Positions 1 through 4,752 of a DNA stretch of 7,007 nucleotides are shown here, piece after piece. The notes beneath the pieces were generated by a model. The model saw only the letters and a list, made by a program, of their open reading frames with translations. It made no database searches and was not told the DNA's origin. The position numbers were made by a program, and so were the translations under genes. Each line of letters starts with the position of its first letter. The first letter of the stretch is position 1. Source of the DNA: Sulfuritalea sp. (lineage in GTDB: Bacteria > Pseudomonadota > Gammaproteobacteria > Burkholderiales > Rhodocyclaceae). The stretch is from positions 1 through 7,007 of the forward strand of contig JAIPCS010000176.1 in assembly GCA_021738105.1 (NCBI GenBank). Direction: 5' to 3'.

Positions 1-246
1 ACCCGTCTCGCCGCACTGGGCCCGCAACAGGCCGAGCTGCCCGAAGGTGTTTTGCGAGCGCACACTTTCCATTACTCCAGAACCGACACCTCGTTGGCGC
101 CCATGTTGCAGGCGCGGCGACAACGTCTGGGCGAGATGCAGGACGGCGGCGAAGCCGTCTATCGCATCAAGCGGCTGACTGCCTCCTATCTTCATTTCTA
201 TTTTCCGTCCGCACCGGAGACCGTCGCAGCATTGTTCCTGCCTTGA
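1..246 (+). CDS. cobB: Cobyrinate a,c-diamide synthase, C-terminal fragment
   Basis: This is the last 81 codons of a gene that begins outside the window. The fragment reads as the end of the class I-like glutamine amidotransferase domain of CobB/CbiA, which uses ATP and glutamine to amidate the a and c carboxylates of (hydrogeno)cobyrinic acid in the cytoplasm. The diagnostic stretch is RAHTFHYS (fragment residues 19-26), matching the family's RGHEFHYS-like motif that carries the catalytic-triad histidine; the usual Gly is Ala here. A second signature, SYLHFYF (62-68), followed by a short 'SAPE..A..FLP' tail ending at the TGA, is typical of the family C-terminus. CobQ shares this domain class but ends differently, and the rest of the locus (btuF, cobC, cbiB, cobQ) supports CobB. 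The N-terminal ATP-binding domain and the catalytic Cys are not visible. Confidence 0.85.
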   Translation, partial: TRLAALGPQQAELPEGVLRAHTFHYSRTDTSLAPMLQARRQRLGEMQDGGEAVYRIKRLTASYLHFYFPSAPETVAALFLP

Positions 247-516
247 CCCGGGGCAGGATTGTGAGGCACGAACCCGGTCTCAAAAGATTTGCTGCAACAC
301 TCATGCACGCCCGCTGAAAACTAGTGCAATATGTGCTTTGCGCTTGGCGAAAAAACAATGTTCCACACGTCAGGCGCAGTACCCGGTTTATGCAACACGG
401 ACGGTCCGGACGATGCAAGGCATCGCAGCGCAACGACTTGACGAGTTGAGAACCTCTGCACGCAGCAAAGCGCATTGCGAGCAACAAACGAACAGTGAAT
501 TCAGGGAGATCCGGCA
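247..516. other. Intergenic region upstream of dksA
   Basis: This 270-bp stretch lies between the cobB stop and the dksA start. Open frames here have no recognisable protein character. It carries two adjacent dyads at 398-408 (CGGAC-G-GTCCG) and 411-425 (CGATGC-AAG-GCATCG). No Rho-independent terminator with a T-run follows cobB, and I could not place a convincing sigma-70 promoter for dksA, although one is expected here. The best purine-rich element is the Shine-Dalgarno AGGGAG at 503-508, eight bases before the dksA ATG. Confidence 0.6.
411..425. repeat. Perfect 6-bp inverted repeat (small hairpin) upstream of dksA
   Basis: CGATGC at 411-416 and GCATCG at 420-425 are exact reverse complements separated by AAG. 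It sits about 90 bp before the dksA start codon and directly after another dyad at 398-408. There is no following T-run, so it is not a standard terminator. It could be a leader RNA hairpin or an operator; a short dyad like this can also arise by chance. Confidence 0.4.
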
Positions 517-975
517 ATGCTATCCACAAGAAAAACATCAAGTACACCCAGTACCATGCCACCCGGCAAAACGCTCTCAGAAAAGGCCCTGTTGGCAATG
601 CCCGAGAGCGCCTACATGAATCCGGCGCAGCTCGAGTTCTTTCGCAGCCTCCTGCGCAAGCAGCGGCAGGATCTGCTCGACAACGCCACCATGACCATCG
701 ACCACCTGCGCGATGGAGAGGCGGAAGCCGACCCCAACGACCGCGCCACGATCGAAGAGGAACATTCAATCGAATTGCGCATCCGCGATCGTGAACGCAA
801 GATGCTGCCGCGTGTTGAATCGGCCTTGAAGCGTATTGAAGAAGGTCAGTACGGCTTCTGCGAAGAGACCGGAGACCCGATCGGCCTGAAGCGACTTCTG
901 GCGCGCCCGACCACCGTCTACTCGCTGGAAGCCCAGGAACGACATGAGGCACGCCAGAAAATCCAAGGAAGGTAA
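517..975 (+). CDS. dksA: DksA-family RNA polymerase-binding regulator with a degenerate zinc finger
   Basis: This 152-residue protein is of DksA size. DksA proteins insert a coiled coil into the RNA polymerase secondary channel and, with ppGpp, control rRNA, amino-acid and stress promoters. An extended N-terminus of about 33 residues is followed by 'MNPAQLEFFRSLL' (34-46), the usual start of the core. A long charged coiled coil spans roughly 38-110, with its tip at DPNDRA (72-77) giving the family's D-x-x-D-x-A active motif (D72, D75, A77). The C-terminal 'YGFCEETGDPIG..RLLARPT' (112-132) is the DksA zinc-finger region, but only Cys115 remains of the four zinc ligands: the other positions are Thr118, Tyr135 or Ser136, and Glu138 or Ala139. 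It should therefore not bind zinc in the classical way. The start is set by AGGGAG at 503-508. The XRE-type gene follows after 32 bp and may be co-transcribed. Confidence 0.9.
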   Translation: MLSTRKTSSTPSTMPPGKTLSEKALLAMPESAYMNPAQLEFFRSLLRKQRQDLLDNATMTIDHLRDGEAEADPNDRATIEEEHSIELRIRDRERKMLPRVESALKRIEEGQYGFCEETGDPIGLKRLLARPTTVYSLEAQERHEARQKIQGR

Positions 976-996
976 TCCCCGCTGCGTTTCAGGCTG

Positions 997-1001
997 AAAG
1001 G
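997..1001 (+). promoter_or_regulatory. Shine-Dalgarno AAAGG fixing the start of the XRE-type gene at 1008
   Basis: AAAGG lies six bases before the ATG at 1008. A TTG two codons upstream (1002) would leave no spacing from this element, so 1008 is the better start. The site overlaps the right half of a TTTCAG-G-CTGAAA dyad (987-999). Confidence 0.6.
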
Positions 1002-1007
1002 TTGAAC

Positions 1008-1739
1008 ATGGCCAGTCCGGCAACTCCAAAACGCAAAGTGCCTGCCAAAAAGTCTTTGCCGACAAAAAAACGGGTGCCCGCAAAGACAGCCTCCAAATTG
1101 CGCACTCCTGCGACCACGGAGACCAGTCTGGTTGATCAGATGCGTACCATGGCGGGCAGAGTTTTGGATATCGGTGCCGCCACCGTCGGCGCCACGAGCA
1201 CACTGCAGACAGCAACCGAGGTTGCCAGATCACTGCGCAGCGGCAAACCGATGGCCGCCGCCGCCGATGTGCTCAGGGCATTGCTGCCGAGCCTCGCGGA
1301 GCCCGGTGTCTGGGGCAAGACCGGAGCAACCTTGCGTCGCATGCGCAAAGCGGCGGGCCTCACCATCAGCGAAGTCGGCACCGCGATCAATCTCAAGGAT
1401 CCATCGCTGATCGAAGCCTGGGAAAAAGGCCGCATGGCCGTCCCCTTCGAAATCATCCTGCGTCTGGCGGCCGTGCTGGGCCGCAATGACCCGGTGGGCT
1501 TCGTCATGAAGTTCACCCGCAATACCAACCCCGATCTCTGGCGCAGTCTCGAAGATCTCGGCGTCGGCAAACTGCTGATCCAGTCGGCGCGCGAGCGCGA
1601 GTTCGCCAACATCTACCGCGGCAACGACGAGGCCCGCAAGATGAGCGACGAAGAGTTTGTCGAGGTACTGGCCTTTACGCGTGCCGCCTTCGAAATGGGC
1701 ATGGCATTTCGCGGCCGAAGCACCCGGCGAGCCCGCTGA
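1008..1739 (+). CDS. XRE/Cro-type helix-turn-helix protein with a basic N-terminal tail
   Basis: A 243-residue protein. Residues 1-35 form a Lys/Pro/Ala/Thr-rich basic tail (PKRKVPAKKSLPTKKRVPAK and following), which resembles histone-H1-like or nucleoid-protein tails and would bind DNA non-specifically. Residues 40-100 are predicted alpha-helical and alanine-rich. A Cro/cI-like HTH follows at about 107-160: 'LRRMRKAAGLTISEVGTAI' gives helices 1-2, 'DPSLIEAWEKGRMAVP' the recognition helix and turn, then 'EIILRLAAVLG'. The last 75 residues, containing 'NPDLWRSLEDLGVGKLL' (174-190) and 'SDEEFVEVLAF' (213-223), form a conserved-looking helical domain I cannot name. It has no signal peptide or membrane segment, so it is cytoplasmic. 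It is probably a DNA-binding transcriptional regulator; its targets are unknown. It lies 32 bp after the dksA-like gene and has its own ribosome-binding site. Confidence 0.8.
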   Translation: MASPATPKRKVPAKKSLPTKKRVPAKTASKLRTPATTETSLVDQMRTMAGRVLDIGAATVGATSTLQTATEVARSLRSGKPMAAAADVLRALLPSLAEPGVWGKTGATLRRMRKAAGLTISEVGTAINLKDPSLIEAWEKGRMAVPFEIILRLAAVLGRNDPVGFVMKFTRNTNPDLWRSLEDLGVGKLLIQSAREREFANIYRGNDEARKMSDEEFVEVLAFTRAAFEMGMAFRGRSTRRAR

Positions 1740-1805
1740 CAAACACCGGCTCCGTGGTGTAGCCAGAATCGACACCACCGCCCCCTACTGCCAATAAGCG
1801 CATCC

Positions 1806-1837
1806 GCTCTCTTCAGCGCGGGCAACAGGCTCTCTTC
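1806..1837. repeat. 9-bp direct repeat GCTCTCTTC x2 upstream of glgA-like gene
   Basis: GCTCTCTTC occurs exactly at 1806-1814 and again at 1829-1837. The copies are 23 bp apart start to start, about two helical turns, so both would face the same side of the helix. The right copy overlaps where a -35 element would lie for the candidate -10 at 1856-1861. This geometry fits a binding site for a dimeric or tandem regulator, but no known operator is recognised. Confidence 0.4.
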
Positions 1838-1855
1838 CCACAAAACTCATGCGCG

Positions 1856-1861
1856 TAGAAT
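1856..1861 (+). promoter_or_regulatory. Candidate sigma-70 -10 element (TAGAAT) for the glgA-like gene
   Basis: TAGAAT matches the TATAAT consensus at five of six positions and lies 29 bp before the GTG start, giving a leader of roughly 20-25 nt. The region 17 bp upstream (about 1833-1838) does not resemble TTGACA, so the promoter would be weak or activator-dependent. Confidence 0.35.
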
Positions 1862-1877
1862 GATTTCAAACCAAAGA

Positions 1878-1884
1878 AAGGGAG
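1878..1884 (+). promoter_or_regulatory. Shine-Dalgarno AAGGGAG supporting a GTG start at 1891
   Basis: This strong purine-rich element lies six bases before GTG at 1891. It shows that the gene begins with GTG, since no ATG at a suitable distance continues the frame. The N-terminal 'KALFLTNEYPP' that follows is the conserved first beta strand of this glycosyltransferase family, which also supports the start. Confidence 0.7.
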
Positions 1885-1890
1885 ACTCGT

Positions 1891-3093
1891 GTGAAAGCTT
1901 TGTTTCTTACCAATGAGTATCCACCCAACATTTATGGTGGTGCAGGAGTCCACGTCGACTATCTGGCCCGCGAACTCGCCAAATCGATTGAAGTCGACGT
2001 TCGCTGCTTCGGTGATCAGGCGTCCCGTGAAGGCAATCTGACGGCCAGGGGATTTCAGGTCGACAAGTCCGACTTTGCCGCATGCGACGCCGGACTCAAG
2101 TCGCCCCTGTCGGCGTTCAGCAATTGCATTGCCTTCAACGCTGAACCGGTCGACGCGCAGATCGTTCATTGCCATACCTGGTACACGCATTTCGGCGGCC
2201 TGTTGGCAAAAATGGGCCACGGCCTCCCGCTGGTGGTCACCACCCACTCCCTCGAACCGTTGAGACCGTGGAAGAAGGAACAGCTTGGCCTGGGCTATGA
2301 CCTGTCCACCTGGATAGAGAAAACCGCCATGGAGAAAGCGGATGCGATCATCGCGGTTTCACAGGGGATGAAGCAGGACGTCCTGAATCTGTTCGACATT
2401 GACGAAAACAGGATTGAGGTCATATACAACGGTATCGATACCGAAGAATTCAAGCCGGTAAACGGCACCGGGACCCTGAGTCGCTACGGCATCGATCCGG
2501 ATGTTCCTTTTGTGCTGTTTGTCGGACGGATCACCCGGCAAAAAGGCATCATCCATCTGGTCAATGCGATCAGGCATATCGACGAAAACGTACAGATTGT
2601 TCTCTGCGCAGGGCAGCCCGACACGCCAGAAATCGGGCAGGAAATGAACGACCGCGTTCACGCCGTACAGCGTGATCGAAAAAACGTGGTCTGGATCAGC
2701 GAATGGGTCGACGCAAACTCGAAAATCGAACTGTATTCGCACGCGGCGGTGTTCTGCTGTCCATCAATTTATGAGCCTTTCGGCATCATCAATCTGGAAG
2801 CCATGGCCTGCGCCACGCCGGTCGTCGGCAGCGCAGTCGGTGGCATCAAGGAGATCATTCTGCACGGCGAAACCGGCTACCTCGTGCCCTTCGAACAGCA
2901 CACTGAAAGTCCCTTCGAGGCGGTGAACCCGGAAGAGTATTCCCGCGCCCTGGCCGACGCCATCAACACCATCCTCGTCGATCCCGATCTGGGTGCTGCC
3001 ATGGGTGCGGCCAGCCGCAAACGTGCCGAGCAGCACTTCAGCTGGAAAGCCATCGCTCTGGAAACACTGGCGCTCTACCGCAAGCTGCTGTAA
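1891..3093 (+). CDS. glgA: GT4-family glycogen synthase (ADP-glucose type, actinobacterial GlgA/GlgM-like)
   Basis: A 400-residue cytoplasmic GT-B-fold glycosyltransferase. The N-terminal domain has 'LTNEYPP..YGGAGVHVDYLARELAK' (6-31), the glycine loop that contacts the nucleotide sugar, and 'VHCHTWYTHFGG' (92-103). The C-terminal domain has 'FVGRITRQKGI' (210-220), the usual nucleotide-binding Arg/Lys pair (R213, K218), and the E-x7-E motif E295...E303 in 'YEPFGIINLEAMA', followed by 'VVGSAVGGIKEI' (311-322). This pattern fits the roughly 400-residue GT4 glycogen synthase family first described in Corynebacterium/Mycobacterium rather than the larger GT5 GlgA of E. coli. Mycobacterial members make maltose-1-phosphate or extend alpha-1,4-glucan from ADP-glucose. 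No glgB, glgC or glgP lies nearby, so the exact acceptor is inferred. The gene stands alone, convergent with the ompA-like gene downstream. Confidence 0.82.
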   Translation: MKALFLTNEYPPNIYGGAGVHVDYLARELAKSIEVDVRCFGDQASREGNLTARGFQVDKSDFAACDAGLKSPLSAFSNCIAFNAEPVDAQIVHCHTWYTHFGGLLAKMGHGLPLVVTTHSLEPLRPWKKEQLGLGYDLSTWIEKTAMEKADAIIAVSQGMKQDVLNLFDIDENRIEVIYNGIDTEEFKPVNGTGTLSRYGIDPDVPFVLFVGRITRQKGIIHLVNAIRHIDENVQIVLCAGQPDTPEIGQEMNDRVHAVQRDRKNVVWISEWVDANSKIELYSHAAVFCCPSIYEPFGIINLEAMACATPVVGSAVGGIKEIILHGETGYLVPFEQHTESPFEAVNPEEYSRALADAINTILVDPDLGAAMGAASRKRAEQHFSWKAIALETLALYRKLL

Positions 3094-3122
3094 TCGCCCT
3101 GAGCGCCCGGCCTCCTGTACAC

Positions 3123-3140
3123 CAGCGCCATTCAGCGCTG
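3123..3140. terminator. Hairpin downstream of glgA-like gene, possible weak terminator
   Basis: CAGCGC (3123-3128) and GCGCTG (3135-3140) form a perfect 6-bp GC-rich stem with a 6-nt loop, 30 bp after the glgA-like stop. There is no T-run on either side, so intrinsic termination would be inefficient. Its place between two convergent genes is the main support. Confidence 0.35.
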
Positions 3141-3167
3141 AACCTGTCTGAAACGCTCTTCCAATCT

Positions 3168-3184
3168 GCCGACAATCTGTCGGC
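3168..3184. terminator. 7-bp hairpin downstream of the OmpA-like gene, possible bidirectional terminator
   Basis: GCCGACA (3168-3174) and TGTCGGC (3178-3184) pair perfectly around ATC, 13 bp beyond the stop codon of the minus-strand OmpA-like gene. Neither strand shows a following T-tract. Together with the hairpin at 3123-3140 it gives the convergent gap two stems, which may help stop or stabilise transcripts from both sides. Confidence 0.4.
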
Positions 3185-3197
3185 CGGGGCTACCGTG

Positions 3198-3761
3198 CTA
3201 CCACTCGGGAACGAATTCGACCCGGCGATTCACGGCGCTTTCAGGATTCGAAGGATCCTTCAGGTCTTCGCTGGCACGCCCCACCGTGACGATGTGCTTC
3301 AAACCGAAGTTGGACTCGAGATAGCTTTTTGCGGCATCAGCACGTGCCTGGGAAAGTCGCAGATTGACCTCGTTCGTTCCGGTGACATCGCTGTGTCCTT
3401 CGATCTGCAACGAACTCCACGAGTTTGCCCGATGCTGCAACGCCGACCCGACAACCTTGAGGAATTCCTTTGCGTCGTTGCTCAACACCGCCGAGCCGCG
3501 CTCGAAGGTCACCAGTACGGACTGCAAAGAAGATTTCGGAATGACGCTCTGGCACCGCATGCCGGCTTTTTCAAGTTGGGCGCATTCCTTTTTCAACGCC
3601 AGTATTCCCTGCGGGAACAAAGCCTCTTCGACTTCTTGAGCAGTAGGAATGCGGTTATCTATGGAAACGGTTTGCCGGGCGGAACCCGCAGCCATGCCCG
3701 AACTGCTCGCAAGCAAGCCGCTTGTCAGTGCCGCGATCAGCAAATATCTGGTGGTGTTCAT
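3198..3761 (-). CDS. Secreted OmpA-domain (peptidoglycan-binding) protein
   Basis: A 187-residue protein. A start four codons further upstream (3773) is open, but GGAGG at 3767-3771 lies five bases before the ATG at 3761, so 3761 is chosen. Residues 1-25 are a Sec signal peptide ('RYLLIAALTSGLLASSSGMAAG'-like: basic start, hydrophobic core, small residues at the cleavage site). There is no lipobox cysteine and no beta-barrel region. Residues 60 and 70 are cysteines that could form a periplasmic disulfide. The OmpA C-terminal fold occupies about 81-187: 'LVTFERGSAVLS' (83-94), 'IEGHSDVTGTNEVN' (120-133), 'LSQARADAAKSYL' (136-148) and 'NRRVEFV' (178-184). D125 and R140, 15 residues apart, match the pair that binds diaminopimelate in peptidoglycan. 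It is probably a periplasmic envelope-anchoring protein; no specific function is known to me. It is transcribed separately from the upstream btuF operon or by readthrough. Confidence 0.85.
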   Translation of the reverse strand: MNTTRYLLIAALTSGLLASSSGMAAGSARQTVSIDNRIPTAQEVEEALFPQGILALKKECAQLEKAGMRCQSVIPKSSLQSVLVTFERGSAVLSNDAKEFLKVVGSALQHRANSWSSLQIEGHSDVTGTNEVNLRLSQARADAAKSYLESNFGLKHIVTVGRASEDLKDPSNPESAVNRRVEFVPEW

Positions 3762-3766
3762 GACAT

Positions 3767-3771
3767 CCTCC
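3767..3771 (-). promoter_or_regulatory. Shine-Dalgarno GGAGG fixing the OmpA-like start at 3761
   Basis: On the minus strand GGAGG is followed by ATGTC and then the ATG. The element lies inside the four-codon open extension beginning at 3773, which makes that upstream ATG unlikely to be the main start. Confidence 0.7.
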
Positions 3772-3802
3772 ATCTCTAAATAACATCCGAACCTGCACTA
3801 AC

Positions 3803-3834
3803 AGTATAGCTCGACTGCAAAATAATGAGTCCAA
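3803..3834 (-). promoter_or_regulatory. Candidate promoter of the OmpA-like gene
   Basis: On the minus strand TATACT (3803-3808) matches the -10 consensus at five of six positions and would place the transcript start about 35 nt before the ATG. TTGGAC (3829-3834) resembles a -35 element, but the spacer is 20 bp, longer than the ideal 17, so the -35 assignment is doubtful. The element abuts the btuF stop codon. The intervening bases are AT-rich. Confidence 0.4.
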
Positions 3835-4752
3835 TCAGTCCTGTCCGGAAGGCGCTACGGTTTTTCGCCGCTTGCCGCGCGCGGTTTCCAAATGCTCACA
3901 AAGCATTTCGGCACCATCCAGTATGCGCGGCGTGTGACGCTGTATCAACTCCGGCGGAACGAAGTACAGATTGTCCGCCGCGACGGCCGCCATGGAATTC
4001 CAGCGCTTCCAGTCATCCAGCCACTCCGGTCGTGACTGGCCCATTCCACTGGCGACTATGACCTCCGGATTGGCCTGGATGACCGCTTCCATGCTGACGG
4101 TGGCGGCCAGAATCGGCAGACTGGAGAACACATTGCGCCCGCCACAGAGACGTATCGCGTCGCTGATGATCTGCTTGCTGTTGATGGTCATCAGCGGCTG
4201 CTTCCATATCTGATAAAAGACATTCACCACGGGCCGCTGGCTATAACGGGTGGCCAGCATGGCATAGCGCTGTCTGAACGCTGTCGCTGCGGCACTGGCG
4301 GTCATTTCGGTGCCGGCCATTTTGCCGATCCGCTCCAGTTCGCCGGCAAGATCCTCGATTCGATTTGTCTGCGAAAGATAGACGGTGAGGCCCATGGTTC
4401 TCAAACGGGAAATCGAGGCCGGCGGATTGCCGCTTTCCCAGCCCAGAACCAGATCGGGCTTGAGGGCCACGACCGCTTCCAGATCAAAACGGGTATAGCC
4501 CCCCACTGTTGGCAGCGCCTTGGCCGCCTCGGGAAAGTCGCCATAGTCGACATTGCCCACCATGCGGTCCCCCGCGCCGACGGCAAACAGGAGTTCGGTG
4601 AGATGCGGCGCCAGACTGACGATACGCTTCGCCGGTGCGGCAAGCGCAATGCGGGCGCCGCTAGCATCAGTCACCATGATCGGGGCCGGAGTTGCGGCCA
4701 ACGCCGGGGCAGTGCACAGGGCAAGCAGGAACAGCACCAGCTTTTGCTTCAT
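3835..4752 (-). CDS. btuF: Periplasmic cobalamin-binding protein of the B12 ABC transporter (BtuF)
   Basis: A 305-residue class III substrate-binding protein. Residues 1-19 are a signal peptide ('KLVLFLLALCTAPALA' followed by A20). 'AKRIVSLAPHLTELLFAVGAGDRMVG' (41-66) is the hallmark N-lobe start of BtuF/FhuD-type proteins. E53 in 'LTEL' and E222 in 'VSMEAVIQANPEVIV' (219-233) fit the two glutamates that dock on the BtuC permease arginines. 'PLMTINSKQIISDAIRLCGGRNVF' (186-209) resembles the BtuF 'PLWT...LCGGRNVF' signature and argues for corrinoid rather than iron-siderophore ligand. The gene's ATG overlaps the cobC stop in ATGA (4749-4752), so translation is probably coupled and the gene belongs to the cbiB-cobC-btuF operon. 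BtuC and BtuD are not in the window. The C-terminal tail after 290 is basic and looks disordered. Confidence 0.88.
   Translation of the reverse strand: MKQKLVLFLLALCTAPALAATPAPIMVTDASGARIALAAPAKRIVSLAPHLTELLFAVGAGDRMVGNVDYGDFPEAAKALPTVGGYTRFDLEAVVALKPDLVLGWESGNPPASISRLRTMGLTVYLSQTNRIEDLAGELERIGKMAGTEMTASAAATAFRQRYAMLATRYSQRPVVNVFYQIWKQPLMTINSKQIISDAIRLCGGRNVFSSLPILAATVSMEAVIQANPEVIVASGMGQSRPEWLDDWKRWNSMAAVAADNLYFVPPELIQRHTPRILDGAEMLCEHLETARGKRRKTVAPSGQD

Noticed and set aside
338..619. Small plus-strand frame of 93 codons upstream of and overlapping dksA
   Set aside because: TTG start without ribosome-binding site, unusual Cys/Gln/His content, and it overlaps the real DksA start in another frame.
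167..952. Minus-strand open frame of 261 codons opposite dksA
   Set aside because: Arg/Ser/Cys-rich composition with no family motif; it is antisense to the well-supported DksA frame and has no ribosome-binding site.
1002..1007. TTG start two codons upstream for the XRE-type gene
   Set aside because: It directly abuts the AAAGG ribosome-binding site, while ATG at 1008 has normal spacing.
1740..1770. ACACC...GGTGT near-palindrome after the XRE-type gene as a terminator
   Set aside because: The stem is only 5 bp with a poor loop and no T-run follows.
3195..3779. Plus-strand open frame of 194 codons covering the OmpA-like gene
   Set aside because: The minus frame has a signal peptide, GGAGG ribosome-binding site and full OmpA motifs, while the plus frame has none.
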